Below, piece after piece: positions 1 through 7,989 of a stretch of DNA of 64,000 nt. The number at the start of each line of letters is the position of its first letter. Within the stretch, counting starts at the first letter, position 1. Location: NCBI RefSeq assembly GCF_011174675.1, contig NZ_JAANIG010000017.1:23042-87041 (forward strand), in the 5' to 3' direction. Source of the stretch: Perlabentimonas gracilis. Lineage in GTDB: Bacteria; Bacteroidota; Bacteroidia; Bacteroidales; Tenuifilaceae. Both the position numbers and the translations under genes were made by a program. Under the pieces are notes generated by a model, which made no database searches, was not told the DNA's origin, and was given only the letters and a program-made list of their open reading frames with translations.

Positions 1-356
1 TCTTTGGTCTTTGCCAGTGCAATCCTAACGCCGTGACGAGAGTATGCGCTGTAGGTTATAAGATACTCACCATCAATAAAAACAATGCGCGGATCCTCCA
101 ATCCGTACTCCTCGTATTCTTTGAATAGGCCACTAGTAGCGGGTGTCATAAAAGGTTCATTATCAACCTTAAAGTTATAACCGTCGTCGCTTACGGCCTT
201 GCCCAGTATGCTCCTTCCGTTAAGTTTATGCGACCGGAATATCATTATGTACTTACCGTTATGCTTAATAACGCCTGCGTTATGTACGGTTGCAACGGGG
301 TAGGGCACATCGTTAGTGGTAAGTATCGGATTGTTTTTGTATCTCTTTATCAGCAT
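1..356 (-). CDS. GH130 family glycoside phosphorylase/hydrolase, N-terminal part (cut by window edge)
   Basis: The first 118 codons of a gene that runs off the left edge. The translation starts MLIKRYKNNPIL, then has a VATVHNAGVIK stretch, a FRSHKLNGRSILGKAVSDDG stretch and the signature GLEDPRIV, all typical of five-bladed beta-propeller GH130 enzymes. Family members phosphorolyse or hydrolyse beta-mannosides (beta-1,4 or beta-1,2). The exact linkage cannot be told from this fragment. No signal peptide is present, so a cytoplasmic enzyme is likely. It lies 218 bases downstream of, and on the same strand as, a glycosyltransferase gene, so the two may share a mannoside-related pathway. Family assignment is strong, specificity unknown. 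Confidence 0.85.
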   Translation of the reverse strand, partial: MLIKRYKNNPILTTNDVPYPVATVHNAGVIKHNGKYIMIFRSHKLNGRSILGKAVSDDGYNFKVDNEPFMTPATSGLFKEYEEYGLEDPRIVFIDGEYLITYSAYSRHGVRIALAKTK

Positions 357-471
357 AATGTATTTTTTTAATGAGTATTACAGTATAAAAAATCCTACTT
401 CATTGCCACACGAAGAGAATTGTATGACAGGGAGGAAATATTGAATATTGAATATCGAATAATGAATGATG

Positions 472-510
472 AAGTGAAGAAAGGAACGGTAATCGTTCCA
501 ATACTTCTTC
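472..510. repeat. Hairpin-forming spacer sequence between GT and GH130 genes
   Basis: The 218-base gap between the glycosyltransferase and the GH130 gene holds a stem GGAACG/CGTTCC (483-488 with 494-499) that extends imperfectly through GAAG-rich and CTTC-rich flanks. Just before it is an AT-rich stretch repeating TTGAATATTGAATATCGAATAATGAATG. This looks like intergenic repeat DNA rather than a gene. A weak transcript-processing or terminator role is possible, but no T-run follows the stem directly. Confidence 0.35.
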
Positions 511-574
511 TTCCTTCTTCAATCATCCCTATTTTTCAAAGACTAATCGCTTCCTATTACTTTAGCGTTCGATA

Positions 575-2836
575 TCACGATACGTGTTCATGCTCAAACT
601 CTTCAAAAGCTTGTAGTACAGTAAGGTGAGAGATTAGGTACGCCAGTGAGCTTTCTGCGCCCTGGTTACGATTAATGCCATCCATTTCAAATCCATCGCA
701 GCAGCCCTTGGTCTCGAAATCGAATAAGCTCATTCTAAGGTCGTTGTTTCCTAAGAACCACATGAAGCTGGTAAATAGTTTTGACAGATATTCCTTATCC
801 TTGGTAACATGAAAAGCCTGATGATACATTAAGACCATGGCTAGCGCATCAACTGGCTGCTGAGCGAATAGTGATCGTTCGCCATTCTTTTTATACCATT
901 TTTCATTCCCAATTATCGATAGGTAGCCATCCTTAAGGGTGTTCTCTGTAAGGAAATTCATTGAATCTAAAGCTGTGCTGGTAATTTTTTCATCGTTAAG
1001 TACCTGTGCAGTATGCAGAAGAGCCAGTGGTAGCATTCCGTTATCGTAAGCCAGCAATTGCTCAAACCATTTCCAGTCAGGAGAGCTATTTTCATCATAG
1101 TGTTTGACCAGCTTATTAGCAAGGGTTTTTAGCAGTTGAGTCATTGAGTCGTCACCCGAATTGCTCCTTAGGTAGTAGCATATTCCAATAATTGTATTTG
1201 CAATGGCTCTAATGGATTTTAGCTTGTCGAAGTTAGGCGAAGCATCGAAGAAAATCTGCTTGCCTGTTTGGTAATATGCATCATTTGGGGCATTACCAAG
1301 CAGGTAGCCTAGCGCCCAAATTGTTCTGCCAAAGGAATCTTCGGAGCCCACTTCGTCGAGGAAGTTTCGATTAAAGCTCAGGAAATTCCTGAACGTTCCG
1401 TCCTTGTTCTGCATGTAGTGGATGTAGCTAAGGTAAACCGGGGCTAAATCGAGGGCAAGCAAATCCTTTTTCTGACGGTATGCCAGTAGTACCAGAAGGA
1501 GGGCCCGGGCGTTATCGTCAAGGCAGTATCCGTCTTTAAGGTTAGGTATACCAAATTTTGCATGCTGGATTATACCAGTATCATCGGTTAGCCGTTTTAT
1601 ATGGGCTAGTGAAAAAGGTGGCAGCATAAGTGGGTCGATGCTATTTTCGTCTTTTGTCACTAATGTTGGGCTGGATGATAGAACATTTTGAGCTAGCTCA
1701 ACATAATGCCCCCCCGAAATTGGCCAGGTTATGGTTCGTCCGTAATCGTAAGCTTTTTTACGGATCTTCTTCAATTCCTCAGGGTTATCCAAAAGGTCTT
1801 GGAGAATGGAGGATAGCTCGTCAGAATCGTTGAAGTTAAAGAGTCGGCCACGTCCCTCTGCCAGCAGTTCCGATGCATGCCAATAGGGGGTTGAAATAAC
1901 TGCCGACCCTACACCAATTGCGTAGGAAAGTGTACCGCTGGTAATCTGGGCTTCGTTAAGGTAGGGGGTGATGTAAATGTCGGAAGCCGATAGATATTTA
2001 AAGAGTTCCTTTTGGCTAACAAACTCGTTGAGGAAAAAAACATGGTCTTCAAGTTTAAGATTTTTAATTAACAATTGAAGATATGTACGATATTCTTCTC
2101 CAGAGTGGCGAAGTACATTAGGGTGGGTTTTCCCAATAATTAGGTAAAGCACATCAGGATGTTTCTCAATAACCTTGGGCAACGCCTTAATTGCCGTTTC
2201 AATTCCTTTATTTCGCCCAACAAAACCAAAGGTGAGAAGGAATTTTTTGTTCTCGAGATTAAACTCCTCTTTGGCTACATGCTGGTTAAACCTTATGTCG
2301 GGTACCCCGTGCTCAATATATTCAATCTTATCAGCATCAATATTATAGATTGTGGTTAAAAACTTAATTGCGATGCGACTCATCACAACAACTTTTTGAG
2401 CCATCTTGCAAATCTCCTGCAAAACTGCTTTCTCGTTGTACGATGGCGTTTTCATTATGGTGTGCAGGGTGACAATAAGCGGAATTTCTAATCGATGCAG
2501 CAGAGGTAAGATGTATATACCATTTTGCCCACCAAAAATTCCAAATTCATGCTCAAGAATACATACATCGGCACCGCTCAGGTTGATAAATTTTACCGCT
2601 TTCAAGTAGTCGCGTTGATGTTCCTGCCTAATGGTTAGCTTGACCTCTTGGGGATAATTGTAGGTTTGATCGTGGTCGTTCATGGCAACAATAAACCCTT
2701 CGACCCGATTGGCTATTGTTTCAATCTCACCTTCAGCAGAAGGGGTTTTGCTAATCATTGAATTGTATAGATTCTGAGTAAATGTGGCTATACCACACTC
2801 CCGTGGAGGATATGTTCCGATGTATGCTAGTTTCAT
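575..2836 (-). CDS. GT4-type glycosyltransferase with C-terminal alpha-helical domain
   Basis: A 753-residue two-part protein. Residues 1 to about 390 form a GT-B fold glycosyltransferase of the GT4 type, with the N-terminal IGTYPPRECGIATF loop, the hinge LLTFGFVGRNKGIETAIKAL, and the nucleotide-sugar site around ITSGTLSYAIGVGSAVISTP with a following SELLAEGRG. Residues from about 400 to 753 are helical, with a GYCLDDNARALLLVLLAY motif and several aromatic-rich helices like those of (alpha/alpha)6 sugar-active domains. No signal peptide is present. With the following GH130 gene it suggests synthesis or turnover of a mannose-containing glycan. The donor and acceptor are not predictable here. 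Confidence 0.85.
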   Translation of the reverse strand: MKLAYIGTYPPRECGIATFTQNLYNSMISKTPSAEGEIETIANRVEGFIVAMNDHDQTYNYPQEVKLTIRQEHQRDYLKAVKFINLSGADVCILEHEFGIFGGQNGIYILPLLHRLEIPLIVTLHTIMKTPSYNEKAVLQEICKMAQKVVVMSRIAIKFLTTIYNIDADKIEYIEHGVPDIRFNQHVAKEEFNLENKKFLLTFGFVGRNKGIETAIKALPKVIEKHPDVLYLIIGKTHPNVLRHSGEEYRTYLQLLIKNLKLEDHVFFLNEFVSQKELFKYLSASDIYITPYLNEAQITSGTLSYAIGVGSAVISTPYWHASELLAEGRGRLFNFNDSDELSSILQDLLDNPEELKKIRKKAYDYGRTITWPISGGHYVELAQNVLSSSPTLVTKDENSIDPLMLPPFSLAHIKRLTDDTGIIQHAKFGIPNLKDGYCLDDNARALLLVLLAYRQKKDLLALDLAPVYLSYIHYMQNKDGTFRNFLSFNRNFLDEVGSEDSFGRTIWALGYLLGNAPNDAYYQTGKQIFFDASPNFDKLKSIRAIANTIIGICYYLRSNSGDDSMTQLLKTLANKLVKHYDENSSPDWKWFEQLLAYDNGMLPLALLHTAQVLNDEKITSTALDSMNFLTENTLKDGYLSIIGNEKWYKKNGERSLFAQQPVDALAMVLMYHQAFHVTKDKEYLSKLFTSFMWFLGNNDLRMSLFDFETKGCCDGFEMDGINRNQGAESSLAYLISHLTVLQAFEEFEHEHVS

Positions 2837-3075
2837 TGCTAATTTGGATTGATTGATCTGCCTTTAGCGGGCAGTTTGATTGTTTGATTGTTTGATTGAC
2901 CCGCCAGTGGGCTGGCAGGTTGATTGATTGCCCCGATAGCCATCGGGGGATTGTATGCTTGCCTGTCTCGGGTCTCGTCATTATTTGACGAGATAACGAG
3001 AGCAGGATTGGTTGATTGGCTTGCCTGCCCACCTTTGTTGGCTAAGCATTAGGGCAAAGGCAAACTCGCAGTGTT
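2837..3075. repeat. Palindrome-rich intergenic repeat cluster
   Basis: A non-coding spacer built from TTGATTG/TTTGATTG runs mixed with short perfect or near-perfect inverted repeats: CTGCC..GGGCAG at about 2878-2896, CCGCCAGTGGGCTGGC near 2911, CCCCGAT-AGCC-ATCGGGG near 2932-2949, and CTCGTCA..TGACGAG near 2975-2993. Related motifs recur inside tyrA (about 24320-24370) and between aroD and aroE (19498-19529). It looks like a cluster of small mobile palindromic (REP-like) repeats. A 93-codon reading frame through it has a translation dictated by the repeats and is not a credible gene. Confidence 0.6.
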
Positions 3076-3110
3076 TATGTTAACGGATTAGCTGCATAAA
3101 CTCTACCCCA

Positions 3111-3458
3111 TTAACTCACTTCATCATAACCACTCTTAATAATTGTTGAGAGCATCTTAAAGCGAATATTTGCCTTAATGGTGTTGAACGAGTGGGCTGG
3201 GATAATAATAGATTGGCCGGTCTCTAGATGGTTCGAATTGCCATCGATAATGATTTCGGCTCTGCCGTCGATTATTTGTATGAAGTTATCGAACGGCGAT
3301 AGTCTGTCGGTTAGGGTTTCGCCTTAATCGAAGGAGGCCACACTCACATTGCCCGTTGTTTTCTTAATAATTGTTTTTATCACCACTGAATTGGGTACGT
3401 ACTCAATAATCTCAACAATAATAAAAATTCTTCCCTTCTCTAGTTCTTTATCTTTCAT
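3111..3458 (-). pseudogene. Cupin-domain protein interrupted by an in-frame TAA
   Basis: Reading the minus strand from ATG at 3458 gives MKDKELEKGRIFIIVEII and continues to ASFD at codon 44. Codon 45 is TAA (3324-3326), and the same frame then resumes with GETLTDRLSPFDNFIQIIDG, AEIIIDG, GQSIIIPAHSFNTIKA and ends SGYDEVS at a normal stop at 3111-3113. The second part is a clear small cupin barrel (PFDNFIQIIDGRAEI, then IIIPAHSFN). Relatives have a continuous chain with FDKGE or FDEGE at this point, so the stop replaces one residue. A single nonsense change, recent or from sequencing, explains it. The intact protein would be 115 residues. Confidence 0.75.
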
Positions 3459-3485
3459 CACATTGTATTTAAACTATCGGAGTGG

Positions 3486-4697
3486 TTACTTTATTTTTTG
3501 TAGTTCATTTGCCTGTTCAATCCAATTATCCTGTTCAATTCGTTTAGGAGCAATTTCAAGTATTTCTGTTAAACTGTTTACATCCTCATTGGATAGTTTT
3601 CCGATTTGAGCAAAGGTGTAAATCTCGAGCGTGTTAAGTTTTTCTTCTACCCAAGGGCTAATGCCCTTAATAAGAGTTAAGTTATTGGCATGAAGCTTTG
3701 GAGCCAACCCAATTCTATTGTAAGAAATAGTGCTCTTCTTTTCTTTAACATTATCAAGGATAATATCTCTTCTTCCTTCACTTTTTAAAAGTTCTAATGC
3801 TTGGCTAACCCACTCGTCACGCTCAATTCTTCCAGGAAAGAACTCAATGGCTTCGGTTACAATTTCCACATCTTCATCATTAAAGTTGGCAATTTGCCTA
3901 AAGGTGAAAATGCCCAAAGCATTTAACTTTTGTTCTATCCAACCGCCAATCCCATTGATTATGGTAAGGTTATCGGCTTCATGCTTATGGGCTATTCCAA
4001 TTCGCTCGAAGTAGATATTGGTGTTCCTTGTCCTTATGCGATTTAGCGCGGCTTCTTTTATCTCATCTTGAATAAGTTCCTTGGCCTGTGCCACCCACTC
4101 GTCGCGTTCAATTCTACCTGCAAAATACTCAATGGCAATGTTAATCTTTTCAATATCCTTTGCATTAAATTTACTAATCTGTTTAAACGAGTATATGTCG
4201 ATAGCATTCAACCTTTCCTCAATAAAAGGGCCTATTCCACTGATCATTTGCAAATCATCTTTCTCGTCAATTGTGGCTCGTCCAAAACTGCTATAGTCTA
4301 TCAAATGTTTACGTTTTGAAATTTCATCAAGAGTTTCCTCCTGTTCACTTATTTTTTGTTCGTTTTTAGCATTTTTTAGAGTAATTCTGCTAGTCTGGTT
4401 GTCGGCTTTAGCATTCAAAATATTTAGGTTTTTAACTTTATCCTTTTGCTGGTTAATTTCTTTGGTTTTATCCAATAAATCTTTCTCCAATTGGGTGTTA
4501 TGGTTTTTATGCCTTTCAATTTGGTCTTCACATTTTCCAATTGTTGATTCAAGTGCTGCAACTTCCCTGTTATGAATATAACGAGAGTAAAGCCAGGCGG
4601 TAACATACCCAATTATTGCCGATACGAGCAATAATGATATAATTAGAAGGGTTGCTTCAACCCTAGTAAGCACTAGTAATACGGTTATTGCATTCAT
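3486..4697 (-). CDS. Membrane-anchored protein with three helix-hairpin-helix repeats
   Basis: 403 residues. One N-terminal transmembrane helix (about 15-37) is followed by a charged coiled coil (about 45-125) and three tandem copies of a ~70-residue unit at about 137-209, 230-305 and 327-400. Each unit carries a hairpin of the type L..I.GIGP.IE..LNA..I..F.QI..F, followed by an acidic helix and the ending RIERDEWV.QA.EL. The unit resembles the helix-hairpin-helix domain found in COG3743-type proteins, often linked to DNA or protein binding. The function is unknown. It sits 4 bases downstream of an OmpA-domain gene on the same strand, so the two are probably co-transcribed and envelope-associated. 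Confidence 0.75.
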   Translation of the reverse strand: MNAITVLLVLTRVEATLLIISLLLVSAIIGYVTAWLYSRYIHNREVAALESTIGKCEDQIERHKNHNTQLEKDLLDKTKEINQQKDKVKNLNILNAKADNQTSRITLKNAKNEQKISEQEETLDEISKRKHLIDYSSFGRATIDEKDDLQMISGIGPFIEERLNAIDIYSFKQISKFNAKDIEKINIAIEYFAGRIERDEWVAQAKELIQDEIKEAALNRIRTRNTNIYFERIGIAHKHEADNLTIINGIGGWIEQKLNALGIFTFRQIANFNDEDVEIVTEAIEFFPGRIERDEWVSQALELLKSEGRRDIILDNVKEKKSTISYNRIGLAPKLHANNLTLIKGISPWVEEKLNTLEIYTFAQIGKLSNEDVNSLTEILEIAPKRIEQDNWIEQANELQKIK

Positions 4698-4701
4698 TTT
4701 C

Positions 4702-5217
4702 TTATTGTTTAATGGTTACTACTGATCTTCTGTTCTTTGCTCGACCCTCTTCCGAATTGTTATCGGCAACAGGCTCTTTTTCACCCTTCGAGTCAATGCT
4801 GATTCTGCTTGCAGATATCCCCTTACTCACAAAATACCGGTGCATGGTTTGTGCTCTTCTTAGCCCTAGGTCTTGGTTATATTCTATTGTACCAACAGCA
4901 TCGGTATGGCCTGTAATGCTGAGCGTTGCCTCTTGATTATTATTCAGGGAGACATTCGATGCATTGTAGTATTCGCTAGCCTTTGCCCCCGAGATGAAAT
5001 CGGATTTATCGAAGGCAAAGTAGATTACCAAATCCTGAGGGAATGTTATTTCTTTGGTAGCTAATGGTTCGATGGGCATTAAGCCGTTGGGGTTAGCCTC
5101 TGCAACTATTGTGATTTGGGGTTCAGAGCACAGCCCCTTGATTTTACAAACGTAGATGTAGGTAGACATAGTTGCCCAGCCGATAAATACGATTAATCCG
5201 ATTATTAGTATTCTCAT
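4702..5217 (-). CDS. OmpA C-terminal domain protein with N-terminal membrane helix
   Basis: 171 residues with a hydrophobic N-terminal helix (about 3-24) and, from about residue 60, an OmpA-like peptidoglycan-binding domain. The domain shows FAFDKSDF, the core SITGHTDAVGTIEYNQDLGLRRA, and the closing GRAKNRRSVV, which carries the Asp and Arg expected to bind diaminopimelate. The helix looks like an uncleaved anchor, so the domain would lie in the periplasm. It is followed after 4 bases by the helix-hairpin-helix membrane protein, so they likely form a two-gene unit. There is no beta-barrel, so this is not a classical OmpA porin. Confidence 0.85.
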   Translation of the reverse strand: MRILIIGLIVFIGWATMSTYIYVCKIKGLCSEPQITIVAEANPNGLMPIEPLATKEITFPQDLVIYFAFDKSDFISGAKASEYYNASNVSLNNNQEATLSITGHTDAVGTIEYNQDLGLRRAQTMHRYFVSKGISASRISIDSKGEKEPVADNNSEEGRAKNRRSVVTIKQ

Positions 5218-5277
5218 GGCGTTTAATGTTTTAGTTGACGGATAGTGATTGTTATCATTAAATTATGAACAGCTAGG

Positions 5278-6162
5278 TTATCTGATGCGCTTAAAATCTT
5301 TCATATTAAAACCATCCTCATTGTCATTGGTAATTCTACGAGAGTTATAGTAGTGGAGATTCCCATCCACATCAAAAATCATTTCGAAGCATTTCCCCAC
5401 ACCTTTATCGCTGTTTGGCCCAACGTGAAAGTGGAATAGGGCATTCTTTGGGTTTGATGCAATTTCTTTTTTTATCTCCGATGAGGAGAGTAGCTTAACG
5501 AAGTAGGGGTAAACGGTGTTAATCTTTTCTGTTGAATATGCATCAGGCGCCATTTTGTCTCTGTTCATGAGTAGCTGTTTTTCTTTAAATCCCGAGGAGT
5601 TGTAGTATTTTAAACCTCTAAGAGAAATCCTAAAACGCCTGTTCTCAAGGTTTTTTACATGAATTTGCATAAATTTAATGATGGCAGGCATTGCGTACTC
5701 GTAATCCAGATTATTGTCGTTAGAATATTGAAGTGGAAGGTTGCACAGTTCGGGCATATCGATAACTTTCTTCGCTTTTGCTCCCAGTACCAAGCTGATA
5801 TATTTGTAGCTCACACCTCCAGGATCCTTGTCGTAAATATTTTTCATTAGCACCAAGAAGGAGTATCTGGTGTCTAATCGACGGATTTCAAATTCGGTTT
5901 CGTCAATAAATTCAAAAGGGGTTATTTTCCAATGCTTTTCTACGGCTTCGCTGATAAACCCATTGTAGGGATTTACTCCATTCTCCAGCACAACACAGGT
6001 GGTGGAGTTCAGGAACATCCCAACTTGTTTTTTCGAAGCCAATGGTGATTGTGCCATTGTAACCGCTAGGGTAAGGGTTAAAGCTAGGCTTATGATGTAT
6101 TTTTTTGATGGAATTCTCGCCAACAATTCTTTGATGACGCGAATATTTTTTCTTTCATTCAT
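5278..6162 (-). CDS. Exported protein of unknown function
   Basis: About 294 residues if translation begins at the ATG at 6162 (MNERKNIRVIK). The frame is open back to 6228. A hydrophobic segment (SLALTLTLAVTMAQ) ending near AQSPLA looks like a signal sequence with a long charged N-region, so export is likely. I do not recognise the rest. It contains TTCVVLENGVNPYNGFISEAVEKHWK and, near the C terminus, the phrase HVGPNSDKGVGKCFEMIFD. It is separated from the OmpA gene by 60 bases and may be transcribed with it. No catalytic motif is evident. Confidence 0.6.
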   Translation of the reverse strand: MNERKNIRVIKELLARIPSKKYIISLALTLTLAVTMAQSPLASKKQVGMFLNSTTCVVLENGVNPYNGFISEAVEKHWKITPFEFIDETEFEIRRLDTRYSFLVLMKNIYDKDPGGVSYKYISLVLGAKAKKVIDMPELCNLPLQYSNDNNLDYEYAMPAIIKFMQIHVKNLENRRFRISLRGLKYYNSSGFKEKQLLMNRDKMAPDAYSTEKINTVYPYFVKLLSSSEIKKEIASNPKNALFHFHVGPNSDKGVGKCFEMIFDVDGNLHYYNSRRITNDNEDGFNMKDFKRIR

Positions 6163-6311
6163 ATTCTCACTTTTTTGGGTAATTGATCTGTTCTGTTTTA
6201 AGAAATTTATAGAACTCTTATACTGCAAAGTTCGCTCTTACAAATCCTAAAATTGTTATATATCCTATGGTATGATTTACATAATTCACAGACTCAACTT
6301 TCGTGTACATT

Positions 6312-6345
6312 AAAAGGGGCTGCTTTTGGCAGCCCCTTTTTTATA
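6312..6345 (-). terminator. Rho-independent terminator
   Basis: A perfect 12-bp stem, AAAAGGGGCTGC (6312-6323) with GCAGCCCCTTTT (6329-6340), and a 5-base loop. Read from the minus strand it lies 27 bases after the stop of the DUF3494 lipoprotein gene and its 3' arm ends in T residues. The flanking A and T runs allow function in both directions. Confidence 0.85.
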
Positions 6346-6367
6346 AAGTTGAGGTTACTCTTACTTT

Positions 6368-7435
6368 CTATGGCAGAGTAACTGCGTTACCATCGAGTAC
6401 AACAGCTGTTTGTGCAAGCGCACGACCATTTAATGAAGCACCGGTTTGAAAAGTTATTCCTGTCATAGATAAGATTACCCCCTCGAAATGCGAAGTCGTT
6501 CCAAAGGTTGCCTGACCTGCCACCTGCCAATAGATGTTTTTTGCTTGGGCTCCTCCGCTTAGAATTAAATTTGCAGCTGAGCTAACGGTAATATTCTCGG
6601 CAATTTGGAATATCCATACATCGGTTGAATTGCCAGAGATGGTTACATCAGAAGAAATAGTAACCGTGTTAGTCCATTTATATAGGCCTGGGCTTAGGGT
6701 TAATCCACCAATGCTACCCGAAGCTAAATCAATAAAATCGGGCAATGTACGTCCTGCTGCATCGTTGTATGCAGTTATCATATTTTCAACGGCAGTAGTT
6801 AGGTTTATTGGTGTAGGATCGGCCATATCGGCAGCATGCACTTTTCCAGTAATCTGATCGGAAGTGGCATAGCCAGTAGCGTCTGTTAATGTAAACCCTA
6901 CTATGTAGGAGGTCGCCGCTGGGCTTAGACCAATATCACCGGTAATTGCTGAGGTTGGATTATTATTAACTGCAGTTTTTGCTAAAATCACGTAGTTACC
7001 TGCTGCACCCAGAGCCACAGCGCTTATGCCTTCACTGCTACCCCCGGTAGAAAAAGTCCACATATGGTTGTTTGCTAGCGCTTTACCGTTTGTGCTTTTT
7101 GCAGATGTTGTTATTGTAACGGTATAATCAGTAAGGGCGCTCAGTGTTCCCAGCGGGGTGAAAGTTGCTGTTTCTCCAGCATACTCAACAGTTCCAGGTA
7201 TGCTTGTGGTGCCTTGCTTAAGCATGAATGTATTCGCATTAATGGTTGATGCATCCATTTCGATGCTAAAAGTAGCTGAAATGGTGATGTTTCGTGCATT
7301 TCCTTCGGCATTGTCCAAGGGAGATGTTGATGTTACAATGGGTTGTAAGATGTTGTCATCATCGTCTTTACAACTTGACATAAATACAATCGGAAGCATT
7401 ATTGCTACAATTGGTAAAACTGTTTTTAGTGTCAT
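6368..7435 (-). CDS. Lipoprotein with Ig-like (Big_5) domain and DUF3494 ice-binding-like domain
   Basis: 355 residues. The N terminus is a lipoprotein signal (MLPIVFMSSC then KDDDDN). An Ig-like Big_5 domain covers about 32-130 (TSTSPLDNAEGNARNITISATFS, ending HMWTFSTGG). A DUF3494 beta-solenoid covers about 140-355, recognisable by LGAAGNYVILAKTAV, SAITGDIGLSP, GLYKWTNTVTISSDVTISG, DVWIFQIAENI and HFEGVILSMTGI. This domain is the fold of bacterial ice-binding proteins, but many members are adhesins or have no known ligand. It is probably anchored to the outer membrane and exposed. Its own terminator follows. Confidence 0.88.
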   Translation of the reverse strand: MTLKTVLPIVAIMLPIVFMSSCKDDDDNILQPIVTSTSPLDNAEGNARNITISATFSIEMDASTINANTFMLKQGTTSIPGTVEYAGETATFTPLGTLSALTDYTVTITTSAKSTNGKALANNHMWTFSTGGSSEGISAVALGAAGNYVILAKTAVNNNPTSAITGDIGLSPAATSYIVGFTLTDATGYATSDQITGKVHAADMADPTPINLTTAVENMITAYNDAAGRTLPDFIDLASGSIGGLTLSPGLYKWTNTVTISSDVTISGNSTDVWIFQIAENITVSSAANLILSGGAQAKNIYWQVAGQATFGTTSHFEGVILSMTGITFQTGASLNGRALAQTAVVLDGNAVTLP

Positions 7436-7476
7436 TCTAATTTTTGTAAGCGAATCGATTATAATTCATTATTGAA

Positions 7477-7878
7477 TTATTTCTTAAATATTGCTCTGGC
7501 AATCTCAACCCCTGAGGGGTATGAGATATCATCTTGGCCCTCGGCGGTAATAAATATTTCAGTAAATGCAAAGGGGGTTAGTGTTTCAATGGTTGCGGTT
7601 TTTGCGTTTTTGTTTGTAAGCCGCCCAATGCTCCTGGTGCCCTCAGTGTTTGTTACAATCCAAGCAATGTAAACGCTCTGAGGAGGCTCTAGCCTATCGG
7701 CAGCAGCCATATTTTTAGCAGTGACCGTAACCTTGAAATTTCCATTCTTATCGGCCTTCTTTTTAGCCGAAATATCAGCGGCCGGTGTAACGCTTGAGGT
7801 TGGAAATTTTACCGAAGTAGCACAGGAAGAGAAAAAGAACAGAAGTGCTAATAATGTGGTGTTTCTTATGTTTTCCAT
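7477..7878 (-). CDS. Small lipoprotein of unknown function
   Basis: 133 residues starting MENIRNTTLLALLFFFSSC, a lipoprotein signal with Cys at 19. The mature part has a beta-rich, Ig-like feel: KNGNFKVTVTAKNMAAADRLEPP, then YIAWIVTNTEGTRSIGRL, then FTEIFITAEGQ. That pattern resembles periplasmic or outer-membrane proteins of the anti-sigma-factor-domain type, but I cannot assign a family. It lies 41 bases upstream of the DUF3494 lipoprotein on the same strand and is likely co-transcribed with it. Confidence 0.7.
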   Translation of the reverse strand: MENIRNTTLLALLFFFSSCATSVKFPTSSVTPAADISAKKKADKNGNFKVTVTAKNMAAADRLEPPQSVYIAWIVTNTEGTRSIGRLTNKNAKTATIETLTPFAFTEIFITAEGQDDISYPSGVEIARAIFKK

Positions 7879-7899
7879 TGTGTTTTATCTATTGTTTTT

Positions 7900-7923
7900 T
7901 TTCCTACTCATATGGCTTTTCGG
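7900..7923. repeat. 24-bp direct repeat, copy 1
   Basis: The 24 bases starting TTTCCTACTCATATGGC and ending TTTTCGG are present identically at 9139-9162. Both copies lie just upstream of minus-strand envelope genes. The NdeI-like CATATG core is palindromic. It could be a short intergenic repeat or a shared regulatory site. Confidence 0.55.
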
Positions 7924-7989
7924 AACTTACCCCTTTGTAATGTGTGGTCATTCGGAATCCTTTAAGCATGTATAAATAGCAGGAAAATC

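Noticed and set aside
2751..3032. 93-codon minus-strand frame upstream of the glycosyltransferase
   Set aside because: Its translation is dictated by palindromic and TTGATTG repeats and it overlaps the glycosyltransferase start in another frame.
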